Positions 53,830 through 63,153 of a stretch of DNA of 64,000 nucleotides are shown piece by piece (within the stretch, counting starts at the first letter, position 1; every line of letters begins with the position of its first letter). Origin of the DNA: Methylobacter sp. (lineage in GTDB: Bacteria; Pseudomonadota; Gammaproteobacteria; Methylococcales; Methylomonadaceae). The position numbers were made by a program, and so were the translations under genes. The notes beneath the pieces were generated by a model, which saw only the letters and a list, made by a program, of their open reading frames with translations, made no database searches and was not told the DNA's origin. The DNA lies in the NCBI GenBank assembly GCA_028716975.1, contig JAQUOU010000001.1:248001-312000 (forward strand), given 5' to 3'.

Positions 53830-54928
53830 CTTTGTCTCTTTTTGTTGAAATGTCAAAGGTGATCTGAAAACGTTCAAGACCGGTATTTTTGTCTTGAGTA
53901 ACGGGCGAAACGAAGCTGGCGTTTGCGAATAATTCGGAAGCCTCCAGGACTGCAATTAATGCGGAAGCTGCCGGTGATTCTCCCTGGATTTGCATATGCC
54001 CATCCGAATACTGGGCATAGGCCAGCCAGGTATCATCTTTGATTAAGGCACTTAAAGCATTTAACATAACCACGACCGGCGGCGAGGCATTTTTCTCATC
54101 AATCAGCTTGCGGGTTTCGTCAATCATTCCATCAATATTTGACTGCAGCGTCTTAACATTTCTGGCTTCTTTTTCCACGGTACTTATTTTTTCTTCTAAT
54201 TCATTGACAGCCTGATATTCGAGCCAGACCGGCATTACTATGGCGGCACATAATAATAAAACGGTTGCGCCCATCAATGCTGAATGAATTAAACGCGGCG
54301 TTTTTGCGGTTTTCTGCCTTAGCCATTCCGGTAGCAGGTTGTAGTATTCATTACCCAGTTCCAGATTATTTGGCGCTCCTTCATAATCAACAAATAGAGG
54401 CGATATGCCCATGGCTTTAATATCGTCATAAAGCGCATTCAGCACTTGCCGGGTCGTTAATACGAGCATGACTCTGATTTGACCCGGCTCGTTAATTACA
54501 TCCAGCGGCTTAATATCGAAATAAACCTGTTCTGCCTTAAACGGCGTATACCGGTCAATTTCATAGGATATTACCTGGTGCAGGTTTTCTTTGGCGGCGG
54601 CGGGCAAGGCTAGTTCTTTTTGTATGGCGTCCTGCCCGGTTAATCTGACTATTATATTCGCTTTAAACAACCGTTCATCGGCTGCCAGTAAAGCTTGGTA
54701 CTGAGCTATTCCCGCTTCATTCCGGTCCAGTTTTCCCAAGTCTTCAACTTGCTTGTCGAGTATATAAGAAAGCTCCAAATGACTATTTTGAGGGCGCACG
54801 ATGATAAAGCCTTGCTTGTCATTGACAAGCTGCTTTATATTTTCCGGTACTAAAAAGCTAAGTTCACGCTTCCACCAGCGTAAAAACTTTTTAACTTCCA
54901 GGTCAATTGTCGAATTGAGGTTCAGCAT
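53816..54928 (-). CDS. gspL: Type II secretion platform protein GspL (PilN-like C-terminal domain)
   Basis: A 370-residue protein. The N-terminal ~215 residues are a cytoplasmic actin-like domain (QVISYEIDRYTPFKAEQVYFDIKP is the PilM/GspL-type signature). One TM helix lies near 225-245 (LMGATVLLLCAAIVMPVWLEY), followed by a coiled coil (NELEEKISTVEKEARNVKTL) and a PilN-like ferredoxin fold at the C-terminus. It anchors the ATPase GspE. It overlaps gspK by 26 bp and gspM by 14 bp, so translation is coupled. Confidence 0.85.
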   Translation of the reverse strand: MLNLNSTIDLEVKKFLRWWKRELSFLVPENIKQLVNDKQGFIIVRPQNSHLELSYILDKQVEDLGKLDRNEAGIAQYQALLAADERLFKANIIVRLTGQDAIQKELALPAAAKENLHQVISYEIDRYTPFKAEQVYFDIKPLDVINEPGQIRVMLVLTTRQVLNALYDDIKAMGISPLFVDYEGAPNNLELGNEYYNLLPEWLRQKTAKTPRLIHSALMGATVLLLCAAIVMPVWLEYQAVNELEEKISTVEKEARNVKTLQSNIDGMIDETRKLIDEKNASPPVVVMLNALSALIKDDTWLAYAQYSDGHMQIQGESPAASALIAVLEASELFANASFVSPVTQDKNTGLERFQITFDISTKRDKVANP

Positions 54929-55919
54929 ATTGCATAATTAATAAATCGAGCATTTCATCGGTAAATAATGAAATAGTGCCGGTAATGCCGGATTGCCATT
55001 TAAGTATTTGGAACGGGCCTGACTGGGGATTTTCAGATTTTTTTATAACTGCGCTTATCATGGCTTTTGATTCGTCTTCCAATAACGCCTCAGACTGAAC
55101 TGAAACCACATCATTTTGCCCGGCTGCGCCGCTTTGCGCTGAACTTAAAGGAAATACGGGCGCAGGCAAGCCATTGATTGCGCTTTCCCGTCTGGCGGTA
55201 ATGAAGCTATCTACCACTTCAGGCTGCGCGCCAGGTAGCACCTGTAAAACTTTTTTGGAGGCATGCTGGGTATTTACCGGCTGACCTGAATAAACAGTGA
55301 CTAATTCTTCAATCCACAAAAAAATATTTTCATCTATTCCCAGCACCATCTGCAGTTCTTCAATAGATTGAAAAGGCTTATTTCTGGGTTCGTAAGTTAA
55401 GCCGGCCTGCTGATACTCTTTTTTCTCGGAGCCGTCTATGTGCACCAGATCATCGGCGTCGCGCCAATCGAGAATAGCACTTACTATTTTATTTTTTTGC
55501 GCGTCATCATCTACAGGAGCATGAGCCATAAGGCTTTGCAATAAAGCTTGATCGGCAATGTTGATATCTATTTTCCCTGATTCGGATAACAGCCGTACCC
55601 TGACTTTGGAGCTAGCATAGTCCATTTCATAAATGCTTCCGTCTGTCCGCCACCGTTTATTCAGGTCCGGATTAAGCAACATCATTTCGGCAATGGCCAG
55701 TCCTGATTCGGCTATGGATTTGGCCTGAGCGTTATTTCCCATACCTGTAATAATAGACGCTTCCCTGCGCATGCTCAGAGCAAAACTTCCAGCCATAATG
55801 GTCAATAAACTAAGAATCCATAATACCAGAACAAGGGCCAAGCCCTTTTGCGTTGCCGGCAGTTGCCGGATTATTTGAATTTGTGAGGGTATGTCCGTAT
55901 AAGTATCAGAAACTTCCAT
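54903..55919 (-). CDS. gspK: Type II secretion minor pseudopilin GspK
   Basis: A 338-residue minor pseudopilin. The prepilin leader ends KGLALVLVLWILSLLTIMAGS without the usual Glu at +5, as is normal for GspK. The large alpha-helical insertion follows (TDLNKRW-like region, KIDINIADQALLQSLM, DWRDADDLVH, SIEELQMVLGIDENIF: helix-hairpin-helix style segments). It caps the pseudopilus tip with GspI and GspJ. It overlaps gspJ by 14 bp. Slightly longer than E. coli GspK (~327). Confidence 0.92.
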   Translation of the reverse strand: MEVSDTYTDIPSQIQIIRQLPATQKGLALVLVLWILSLLTIMAGSFALSMRREASIITGMGNNAQAKSIAESGLAIAEMMLLNPDLNKRWRTDGSIYEMDYASSKVRVRLLSESGKIDINIADQALLQSLMAHAPVDDDAQKNKIVSAILDWRDADDLVHIDGSEKKEYQQAGLTYEPRNKPFQSIEELQMVLGIDENIFLWIEELVTVYSGQPVNTQHASKKVLQVLPGAQPEVVDSFITARRESAINGLPAPVFPLSSAQSGAAGQNDVVSVQSEALLEDESKAMISAVIKKSENPQSGPFQILKWQSGITGTISLFTDEMLDLLIMQYAEPQFDN

Positions 55920-56640
55920 TTATCTCCTCTTGAGTTTCCGGCGGGGGCTCACTATTTTCCGGCGCTCCCTGATTATTTATATCTTCTGGATTGGTAGAGT
56001 TGTTAAGCAATTCCGAATTGCTGTCCAGGCTCACAACCTTAGGTTCAATAATTATATCCGGCCAAAAAATTTCATTTTTCAGTTCAATCCTGATTTTAAT
56101 AAGTCGCGGCTGAGTGGTTTTTTCAAGCCACTCATCTTGCCAATGGCTTTCGCCGAAATCGTCATCCGCGCCAAAATAAGCCAGCTCGAAATTGCTCACA
56201 TGCCGAATTAATACCACTTCTTCTTTTTTCCACTCTTCATCATTGGCTTTTTGAAAATAAGGCGCTACAGCCACTTTAATGACCTGGTCTTTATCTTCTT
56301 CCTGCAGTTCTACTGTAAATATTTGTAAGCCCAGCCGTCCGGCGCTGGCGGGAAGCGCTGACACAAACTGCAAAGACCGGGATTTTCCCTGAAAAGAAAA
56401 AGCTTCGTCCTTATTGGTAAAATTGCTCAACAAGGGTTTAGCAGTGGTTAAATGCCGCTGAAAAAAATTATAGACTACCGCGACTTCATTCACTTCAGTT
56501 ATTTTATTTTCGCCTTTTTCCCAACTGTCGGCGCAAATTTTCAAGCTGGTGAACAATAATACAACCATAATACTTAATAGCGTCATGGCTATTAAAACTT
56601 CAATCAGTGTAAAACCTTGTAAAGTTTTACGATTCCTCAT
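55906..56640 (-). CDS. gspJ: Type II secretion minor pseudopilin GspJ
   Basis: A 244-residue pseudopilin with prepilin motif GFTLIEVLIAMTLLSIMVVLL at residues ~9-29 (Gly before Phe, Glu +5). A beta-rich globular domain follows. The C-terminal ~35 residues (NNSTNPEDINNQGAPENSEPPPETQEE) are an acidic, Pro/Asn-rich tail that looks disordered and is longer than usual. It overlaps gspI by 14 bp. Processed by an unlinked prepilin peptidase. Confidence 0.9.
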   Translation of the reverse strand: MRNRKTLQGFTLIEVLIAMTLLSIMVVLLFTSLKICADSWEKGENKITEVNEVAVVYNFFQRHLTTAKPLLSNFTNKDEAFSFQGKSRSLQFVSALPASAGRLGLQIFTVELQEEDKDQVIKVAVAPYFQKANDEEWKKEEVVLIRHVSNFELAYFGADDDFGESHWQDEWLEKTTQPRLIKIRIELKNEIFWPDIIIEPKVVSLDSNSELLNNSTNPEDINNQGAPENSEPPPETQEEINGSF

Positions 56641-57034
56641 GTTCTTTATTTATTAATTTTAATGTGGTTAACTGAATCTGTTTGTCATTATCCCAGACTA
56701 TTATGACCTTAATCTTAAAAAGTGTAGCCGGTATGAGTTGGGCGTCAAAATTTTCTATATTGAGATTAAAAGGTATAACAGAAACCTGCCAATGATACTT
56801 TTTATTTTCCACTCCTGAACTTACGCCGGTCTTCAAGACGGTTTCCACGCCCGTTGCCGCCATTAAAGATTCAGCAATTTGAACTGCCGCCGTGTATTCT
56901 TCAGCCACTACAGCAGTATTAGCGCCTGTAGAGAATATCTTCAGCAGGATGCTCAACGAAAGCGCCAAAATCGAGAAGGCAATCAGTATTTCAAGTAAGG
57001 AAAAGCCCGCTTGTTTATTTGTCTTCAAGTTCAA
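56627..57034 (-). CDS. gspI: Type II secretion minor pseudopilin GspI
   Basis: A 135-residue pseudopilin with leader and motif AGFSLLEILIAFSILALSLSILL. It starts at TTG (57032-57034), with another TTG two codons on; no ATG is available in frame before the motif. It overlaps gspH by 20 bp, so translation is coupled. The short beta domain (YHWQVSVIPF) is typical of GspI. Confidence 0.88.
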   Translation of the reverse strand: MNLKTNKQAGFSLLEILIAFSILALSLSILLKIFSTGANTAVVAEEYTAAVQIAESLMAATGVETVLKTGVSSGVENKKYHWQVSVIPFNLNIENFDAQLIPATLFKIKVIIVWDNDKQIQLTTLKLINKEHEES

Positions 57035-57458
57035 TCTGGCCGGTTAACCAGTTAATATCGATTTGCCACGAAGTGTTGCCGCGCTCCAGGGTAAGCCTTC
57101 CTCCTGTAGATGATCCATCGGGAAAGAAGCGTATACTTCCGCTGCCGTTCCCGGTCAACTCGTTTTGGGCGGTAACCAAAGTAACATCTATGGTTTGGGG
57201 AATAGTATAGTTCTTGTCCCGGTTGCTCACTGAGTAGCTGTTTTCTTTAAGATCAAGGGTCAGGCTAATTGCTTCATGGGAAATTAAAGCCTGCCCACGG
57301 GCATAACGCAGTGCTGAAACAATATCCCTTGCAGCCGCTTTTATTTCCGTAGCATCATTTCCTGATGATAAATTAATACCGATAGCGGAAAAGCCCAATA
57401 CCACAATAAACAGGACAACAGTCAGTTCAAGCAGGGTAAAACCCTGATTCTTATTCAT
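57015..57458 (-). CDS. gspH: Type II secretion minor pseudopilin GspH
   Basis: A 147-residue pseudopilin: NQGFTLLELTVVLFIVVLGFS motif, ALRYARGQALISHEAISL (GspH/FimT signature helix) and a short beta domain with IRFFPDGSSTGGRLTL. It is 72 bp downstream of gspG and overlaps gspI by 20 bp. It links the major pseudopilin shaft to the tip complex. Confidence 0.9.
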   Translation of the reverse strand: MNKNQGFTLLELTVVLFIVVLGFSAIGINLSSGNDATEIKAAARDIVSALRYARGQALISHEAISLTLDLKENSYSVSNRDKNYTIPQTIDVTLVTAQNELTGNGSGSIRFFPDGSSTGGRLTLERGNTSWQIDINWLTGQIELEDK

Positions 57459-57530
57459 ACGCCGGTAGCAAGACGAAAAATATCAAGTAACTGTTTTTTC
57501 GTCTTTGTCTTATGGTTTTAAATCTTTAAA

Positions 57531-57971
57531 TCACTCCCAGCTGACTATATCCTGATCTTCACCTTCACCGCCTTCTTTGCCGTCAGCGCCTAATGTGAAC
57601 AAATCAAATTTTCCATGCTCTCCGGGAGAAACATAGCGGTATTCCTGTTGCCAGGGGTCAAGCGGCATTTTGGTTTTTCGCAGATAGGGCCCATTCCAGC
57701 GCTTTGCGCTGTCAGGGGATTCAATTAACGCGTTTAAGCCTTGCTCCGTGGTAGGATAAACACCCAGATCAAGTTTATACATATCCAGAGTAGCGGCCAG
57801 ATCTTCAATTTGAACTTTTGCCGCTTTGGTTTTGGATTCGCCCAAATGTTTCATAACCTGGGGGCCGACTATGCCGGCAAGCATGGCAATAATGCCCAGT
57901 ACGACTAATAACTCCAGTAAGGTGAAGCCACCTTCAGTACGTTTTTCATAGTGTTTCATAGTGTTTTCCAT
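57531..57971 (-). CDS. gspG: Type II secretion major pseudopilin GspG
   Basis: A 146-residue major pseudopilin. Prepilin motif GGFTLLELLVVLGIIAMLAGI, the conserved DLGVYPTTEQGLNALIESP and the calcium-site loop LGADGKEGGEGEDQDIVSW at the end are all typical. It starts at ATG 57971 with GGGAG ~12 bp upstream; an internal Met four codons later is possible. A 116-bp gap from gspF suggests separate translation initiation and perhaps an internal promoter, as expected for the most abundant subunit. Confidence 0.95.
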   Translation of the reverse strand: MENTMKHYEKRTEGGFTLLELLVVLGIIAMLAGIVGPQVMKHLGESKTKAAKVQIEDLAATLDMYKLDLGVYPTTEQGLNALIESPDSAKRWNGPYLRKTKMPLDPWQQEYRYVSPGEHGKFDLFTLGADGKEGGEGEDQDIVSWE

Positions 57972-58087
57972 TGTTTCAGTTTGCTCCCAACATTTAAGGA
58001 GGAAGATATTAAAGTAATAATTGAAAAATAAGTAATTTTAACTGGCTGGGTAAATATTCAACAGACAATAAATTGCATATTATTGGG

Positions 58088-59326
58088 TCAAAATGCCAGG
58101 TCATTAACGCTTAATATGGCCAGTAAAATAGAAACGATAATACCGGCGATCATTAAGCCCAGCGAGATGATTAAAACCGGCTCAAGAAAAGCCAGCATGC
58201 GCTGTATCGATACCCTAAGCTGCTTATCGTAAATAGTAGCCACCCGGAGCAGCATTTCTTCCAAGCGTCCGGTTTCTTCGCCCATTTTAATCATTTGCAT
58301 GGCCATTTTGGGGAAAATGCCTTTTTCCAGTAAAGCATCCGACATATGCTTTCCCTGTTTTAACTGCTCTTCGGTATCCTGAATGGCCGCCGCTAAAACC
58401 TGGTTATCGACAGTTTCACGAACAATGACCAAAGCAACGAGTATTGAAACGCCATTGCCCAATAAAGTTCCCAGGGTTCGGCTGATGTTAGCAGTTTCCT
58501 TATTTAAAAGAATATTTCCAAACAGCGGAAGCTTTAAAAAACGGCCATCCCAAACCTTCTTTTTTACCGGGTCTGATAACTGAAAATTCATATAAGCGGA
58601 TACCGAAACAATACCCCCCGCCAGCGCCCACCAATAACTTTGCAACCATTCAGCTAACCCAACAACAATCTGGGTAGAGATCGGCAACGCCTTGCCTGCG
58701 CTTTCAAACATTTCAGTAAATTGAGGCACTACAAAAGTCAACATTACAAACAGGGAGGCCAGCGACATAATCAGCAATATGGCAGGATAAATTAACGCTG
58801 TGCTTACTGTGTCTTTTAATTCCTGGGAGCGTTCCAGGTATTCCGACAATCGTGTCAATACTTCGCCCAGGCTGCCGCCGGCTTCACCAGCCCGAATCAT
58901 ATTCAGGTAAAACTTGGTAAAAATACCACCTCGTTTTCTAGTGCTTGATTTACGCCTTTCCAGCGCATCGGCTAATGAAGAACCCCCTTTTACTTTTTCC
59001 AAAACCCGCGAGATAAGTTTAGTTAATGCCTCATTGTCTTCAGTCAGATCCATTAATACCAGGAGTGATTTATCCAGCGGCAATCCGGATTCCAATAAAA
59101 CCGCCAATTCACCGGTGAAGAGAGCGAGGTCTTTCTGCGATAACTTCGATTTTTTCCCTCCCAGTCTTAGGCCAAGAAACGCTTTCGCACTGGCCGGCGC
59201 AATCCGTATGGGTATATAACCTTCCGACTGCAATGCCGTCAGCAGAAGTTTTTCATCGACAGCCTCTCTCATCCCTTCTTCCGTTTCGCCGAGACTATTC
59301 ACTACTTTATAAGTATATAAAGGCAT
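58088..59326 (-). CDS. gspF: Type II secretion inner-membrane platform protein GspF
   Basis: A 412-residue polytopic protein with two T2SSF domains (about 70-195 and 275-395) around three TM helices. Motifs GELAVLLESGLPLDKSL, GEAGGSLGEVLTRLSEYLE and the paired second-domain MGEETGRLEEMLLRVATIYD are diagnostic. The start is one base after the gspE stop codon (1-bp gap). Full length. Confidence 0.95.
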   Translation of the reverse strand: MPLYTYKVVNSLGETEEGMREAVDEKLLLTALQSEGYIPIRIAPASAKAFLGLRLGGKKSKLSQKDLALFTGELAVLLESGLPLDKSLLVLMDLTEDNEALTKLISRVLEKVKGGSSLADALERRKSSTRKRGGIFTKFYLNMIRAGEAGGSLGEVLTRLSEYLERSQELKDTVSTALIYPAILLIMSLASLFVMLTFVVPQFTEMFESAGKALPISTQIVVGLAEWLQSYWWALAGGIVSVSAYMNFQLSDPVKKKVWDGRFLKLPLFGNILLNKETANISRTLGTLLGNGVSILVALVIVRETVDNQVLAAAIQDTEEQLKQGKHMSDALLEKGIFPKMAMQMIKMGEETGRLEEMLLRVATIYDKQLRVSIQRMLAFLEPVLIISLGLMIAGIIVSILLAILSVNDLAF

Positions 59327-59327
59327 T

Positions 59328-61013
59328 CTATGTTTCCGACGTTACCCGCAGCACTTCTTCCAGTGTGGTGATGCCTTGCACGATTTTAACCAAGCCATTT
59401 TCATACATGGTGGACATGCCTTCTTCAATGGCAAGCTTTTGAATATTGCCGGCTTCTTCATGAGCCATAATTAATTTACGGATGGGGTCGGTCATTGGCA
59501 GAAACTCAATGATAGCCATTCGTCCGCGGTAACCAAGACCTCCGCAGGCAGGACAACCGACCGGCTTGTATAAAACGATGTCCTCGTTTTCAGCAAATGG
59601 TTTTAGCTTCATTTCTTTTACAACTTCGGCTGAGGGCGTATAAGCTTCCTTACATTCAGGGCACAGCTTTCTTACCAGCCGCTGCGCCAATATGCCATTG
59701 ACAGTAGAACTGAGCAGGTATTCCTCAAGACCCATATCCAGCAAGCGGGTTATACCCCCGGCTGCATCATTGGTGTGCAGCGTCGATAACACCAAATGCC
59801 CGGTTAATGCGGATTGCACGGCAATTTTTGCGGTTTCCAGATCGCGCATTTCGCCAATCATAATGACATCGGGATCCTGCCGGACAATTGATCGCAAGGC
59901 TGAGGCAAATGTTAGCCCTATCTGGGGTTTTGCCTGAATCTGGTTGACGCCTTCCATCTGGTATTCGACAGGATCTTCAACCGTAATGATTTTTCGCTCG
60001 GACGTATTAAGCTGCTTTAAAGCGGCATACATTGTAGTAGATTTTCCGCTGCCGGTTGGGCCGGTAATGAGAATAATGCCGTGCGGCTGAGCCAATACAT
60101 CAATAAACTGCTGCAAATGTATTCCGGCAAATCCAAGCGCAGCGAAATCCAGAACGGTATTTTCCTTATCCAGCAAGCGTATCACCACGCTTTCACCATA
60201 CATGGTGGGTATAGTAGAAACCCGCAGATCCAGCTCTTTACCCAGCATTTGCACCTTGATTCGGCCATCCTGCGGCAGTCGCCGTTCGGCAATATTCAAT
60301 TTGGCCATAATCTTGATACGCGAAATTACTGCGGCTGTCGATTTTACCGGCGGCGCGCCTATATCCTTCAAAACGCCGTCTACACGCAGTCTGACTTTTA
60401 AGCTTTGCTCAAAAGGTTCAATGTGAATATCGGAAGCTTTGGTCTCAATTGCCCGCTGCATGATCAGGTTGACCATCTTGATAACCGGCGCTTCACTGGC
60501 AAGGTCTTTCAGGTGAGCCAGATCTTCCTCGCCTATTTCATCTCCCTCAATGCTATCCACAACCTTATCCATTTGCGACCGGCCTTCTCCATACTGCACC
60601 GCCAAGGCAGCATCAATTTCTGAAAGCAGACCTACTTTAGCAATAATATTCTTGCCGGTCGCCAATTTTAAAGCATCGATCACAAACCGGTCTTCCGGAT
60701 CCATCATGGTTATCGTAATATCATTTTCATTTTGGCTTAGTCCAATGACATGATAATGTTTTAAAAAGCGCAAAGGCACGCTTTCAGGCAGCAGCATTTC
60801 CAGCGGATACTGATCCGGAGTAACTTTTTCAAACTGACCCGATTCGACAAAAGCTTCCGCCACATCGAATTCCGAACATAATCCTAACTTAACCAGTAAC
60901 TGCGGCAAATTTTCCGATACCGCCGATTTTTTTATGCGTTCAACTTTTTTCAGTTCTGTCGCGGAAAGTTTATCTTTTTCCTGCAAAATAGTTAACAAAG
61001 ATTCATATGCCAT
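59328..61013 (-). CDS. gspE: Type II secretion ATPase GspE
   Basis: A 561-residue traffic ATPase powering pseudopilus assembly. I start at ATG 61013 (MAYESLLTILQEKDKL), with GGAA seven bases upstream; a GTG four codons earlier gives a longer option. N1E/N2E domains (~1-150) are followed by the Walker A GPTGSGKSTT (~residue 320), the Asp box EDPVEYQMEG, Walker B QDPDVIMIGEMRDLET, a His box and the CPEC...CPACGGLGYRGR zinc module. It heads the gsp operon. Confidence 0.96.
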   Translation of the reverse strand: MAYESLLTILQEKDKLSATELKKVERIKKSAVSENLPQLLVKLGLCSEFDVAEAFVESGQFEKVTPDQYPLEMLLPESVPLRFLKHYHVIGLSQNENDITITMMDPEDRFVIDALKLATGKNIIAKVGLLSEIDAALAVQYGEGRSQMDKVVDSIEGDEIGEEDLAHLKDLASEAPVIKMVNLIMQRAIETKASDIHIEPFEQSLKVRLRVDGVLKDIGAPPVKSTAAVISRIKIMAKLNIAERRLPQDGRIKVQMLGKELDLRVSTIPTMYGESVVIRLLDKENTVLDFAALGFAGIHLQQFIDVLAQPHGIILITGPTGSGKSTTMYAALKQLNTSERKIITVEDPVEYQMEGVNQIQAKPQIGLTFASALRSIVRQDPDVIMIGEMRDLETAKIAVQSALTGHLVLSTLHTNDAAGGITRLLDMGLEEYLLSSTVNGILAQRLVRKLCPECKEAYTPSAEVVKEMKLKPFAENEDIVLYKPVGCPACGGLGYRGRMAIIEFLPMTDPIRKLIMAHEEAGNIQKLAIEEGMSTMYENGLVKIVQGITTLEEVLRVTSET

Positions 61014-61097
61014 AATAATTTCCACTGACTGCCACAGGCTGGAAGGTATAAAAATATATTAAAAGTTAATACAGCTTCTGCCTGTAAATTATTTAAA

Positions 61098-62096
61098 TCA
61101 TGAAGATAATAAAGATTTTGCCATATTAATGATTTCGCATTCCTTAATCTCTTTAATCGAATAATCCTGTTTATTAAGTTTATACGGATTTACGATAGAT
61201 GGTGATTTAACAACTTTATTTATATCCGTCTGGTAAACCCGGTTAACCGGCGTGGGGCCGAAAATGGTAATTGACGGCCTGTTTAAAGCCCATGCCATAT
61301 GCGTAGGGCCGGTATCATTGCCAATCAGCAAATCGGCTTTGGCTATCAGCGCTTTCAGGCTGTTCAGGTCCAGTTTTGGCATTATCCTGATAAATTCTGA
61401 TTGTTTCGATATTCTCTCTGCTGTTTGTTTTTCCTGGTCATTACCCCAGACGACAAGACAGTTTTGCTTCAATGCCTGGGCAATCTTTACAAACTTATCA
61501 GCCGGATAGTTGCGGCTGTCCCAGGTTGAACCGATAACCAGGACTATATTCATCCCGTCTTTTCGCACAAAATCATCAATGTTTTTATCTTCATCGCTAT
61601 AAAACAAAAACGGCTTTTTGTTAAGGATTTGTTCTGTAGATATATTTATCCCTAAAGGTTTGGACAGAACCCGGGCATTTCTATCGATGGTATTGGCGTC
61701 ATAAGCACAGGCAATTTTCGTATCATAAAACCACGAGGCGGCTTTTTCCCTGATCGATTTTGCATCAAAGCCGGCCACGCACTTTCCTGTCAACTTGGCT
61801 GTAACGGCTGATTTAACAAGCCCTTGCGCATCAATTACCAGATCATAGTTATTATTTGCATAGCTGCGTATTTTTTTGAGCTGCTGAAAAATACCGGTTT
61901 TTCGGGTTTTTAAAGACTTCAGGTTAACCGTTAAAATAGTATCTATATCGGGGTTGTTTTTTAAAACGCCGGCAAAACTTTCCTCAACGATCCAGTCAAT
62001 TTTAATATCCTTTATTTGAGTCTTGATGAACTGTAGCGCAACCATGGCATGGACTATGTCTCCCAGGGCGGAAAGTTTTACGATGGCGATTCTCAC
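61098..62096 (-). CDS. waaC: Lipopolysaccharide heptosyltransferase I WaaC
   Basis: A ~332-residue GT9 enzyme adding the first heptose to Kdo2-lipid A. I start at GTG 62096 (VRIAIVKLSALGDIVHAM), because family members begin at this point and AAGG lies eight bases upstream, overlapping the waaF stop; the longer TTG frame begins at 62114. Motifs LIGNDTGPTHMAWAL and FGPTPVNRVYQT are the donor-site hallmarks. It follows waaF in an ilvE-waaF-waaC group. Confidence 0.9.
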   Translation of the reverse strand: MRIAIVKLSALGDIVHAMVALQFIKTQIKDIKIDWIVEESFAGVLKNNPDIDTILTVNLKSLKTRKTGIFQQLKKIRSYANNNYDLVIDAQGLVKSAVTAKLTGKCVAGFDAKSIREKAASWFYDTKIACAYDANTIDRNARVLSKPLGINISTEQILNKKPFLFYSDEDKNIDDFVRKDGMNIVLVIGSTWDSRNYPADKFVKIAQALKQNCLVVWGNDQEKQTAERISKQSEFIRIMPKLDLNSLKALIAKADLLIGNDTGPTHMAWALNRPSITIFGPTPVNRVYQTDINKVVKSPSIVNPYKLNKQDYSIKEIKECEIINMAKSLLSS

Positions 62097-62103
62097 GTTT
62101 GCC

Positions 62104-63150
62104 TTAATTGCCAATCAGGTCAAGAATCCAGTCAGGCTTGATTTCAGTCAGGCACCTGGTATTGGCGTTATGTCCTGTAGGATATAAGGGGCACTCGCGT
62201 TTAAAACAGGGGGCGCAAGCAAGATTTAGGGAAATAACCTGGGCTTTGGCATTAAGAGGAGGCGTAAATCCCGGATCCGATGAACCATATAGAGCAATTA
62301 TTTTTTTATCCAGCGCGGCAGCGACATGCATGAGTCCTGAGTCATTCGTTACCACCGTATCCGCCAGCGACATTAAATCAACTGCTTCGGCCAATGAAGT
62401 CCGCCCTGTAAAATCATTGCAGCGTCCGGCAGTTTGGTTATTGATTTGTTCAGCTATTTCCTTGTCCTTGTCGGAACCAAACAGCCAGACCTGCTCGCCC
62501 TGTTCGATTTTTTTCTGCGCAATCTCGGCATAATACCGCGCCGGCCAGCGTTTTGCCGGGCCATATTCGGCACCGGGACAAAGGGCTAAAATTCCGGGCG
62601 CCGGTTTTAATCTGAATTTATCAATTACTGCTTGCTGCCTGTCCTGCCTGATCGCTATTGCAGGGATGGGAAACTCAGGCGGCAAGGCTGCGTTTTGGGG
62701 TAGTCCTAACGCTACAAAACGTTGTACAGTCATGGTTAGCACTGTTTTATCAAGCTTTCTGACATCGTTGAGCAAGCCCCAGCGATATTCGCCGATATAG
62801 CCGGTACGAACGGGAATATCAGCAAAAAACGGTATTAATGCGGATTTCCACGAATTCGGCAGCACTATGGCTTTACCATAGTTTTCCGAACGTAAGCGCT
62901 TACCCAGACTCATTCTGTCTATTAAGCCGAACTGCCCGTGCGTCAGCGGCATGGCTATGGCTTTTGCGACTTGCGGCATTCTTGCCAGCAATGAAAATGT
63001 CCAGGCTGGAGCCAGAACATCAATATGACAGTCCGGCTGACTATTTTTCAAGGTGATAAACAGGCTTTGCGCCATCACCATGTCGCCGACCCACGAAGGG
63101 CCGACGACTAAAATCCTGCTAGGGACTTCAGGAGCATCGGGGTTTTTCAA
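62104..63150 (-). CDS. waaF: Lipopolysaccharide heptosyltransferase II WaaF
   Basis: A 348-residue GT9 enzyme adding the second heptose of the LPS inner core. ILVVGPSWVGDMVMAQSLF near the N-terminus, CPGAEYGPAKRWPARYYAEIA and TVVTNDSGLMHVAAAL plus LYGSSDPGFTPP are diagnostic. It starts at TTG (63148-63150), 3 bp after the ilvE stop; no ATG or GTG fits before the conserved strand. It is followed by waaC 7 bp later. Confidence 0.93.
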   Translation of the reverse strand: MKNPDAPEVPSRILVVGPSWVGDMVMAQSLFITLKNSQPDCHIDVLAPAWTFSLLARMPQVAKAIAMPLTHGQFGLIDRMSLGKRLRSENYGKAIVLPNSWKSALIPFFADIPVRTGYIGEYRWGLLNDVRKLDKTVLTMTVQRFVALGLPQNAALPPEFPIPAIAIRQDRQQAVIDKFRLKPAPGILALCPGAEYGPAKRWPARYYAEIAQKKIEQGEQVWLFGSDKDKEIAEQINNQTAGRCNDFTGRTSLAEAVDLMSLADTVVTNDSGLMHVAAALDKKIIALYGSSDPGFTPPLNAKAQVISLNLACAPCFKRECPLYPTGHNANTRCLTEIKPDWILDLIGN

Positions 63151-63153
63151 AAT

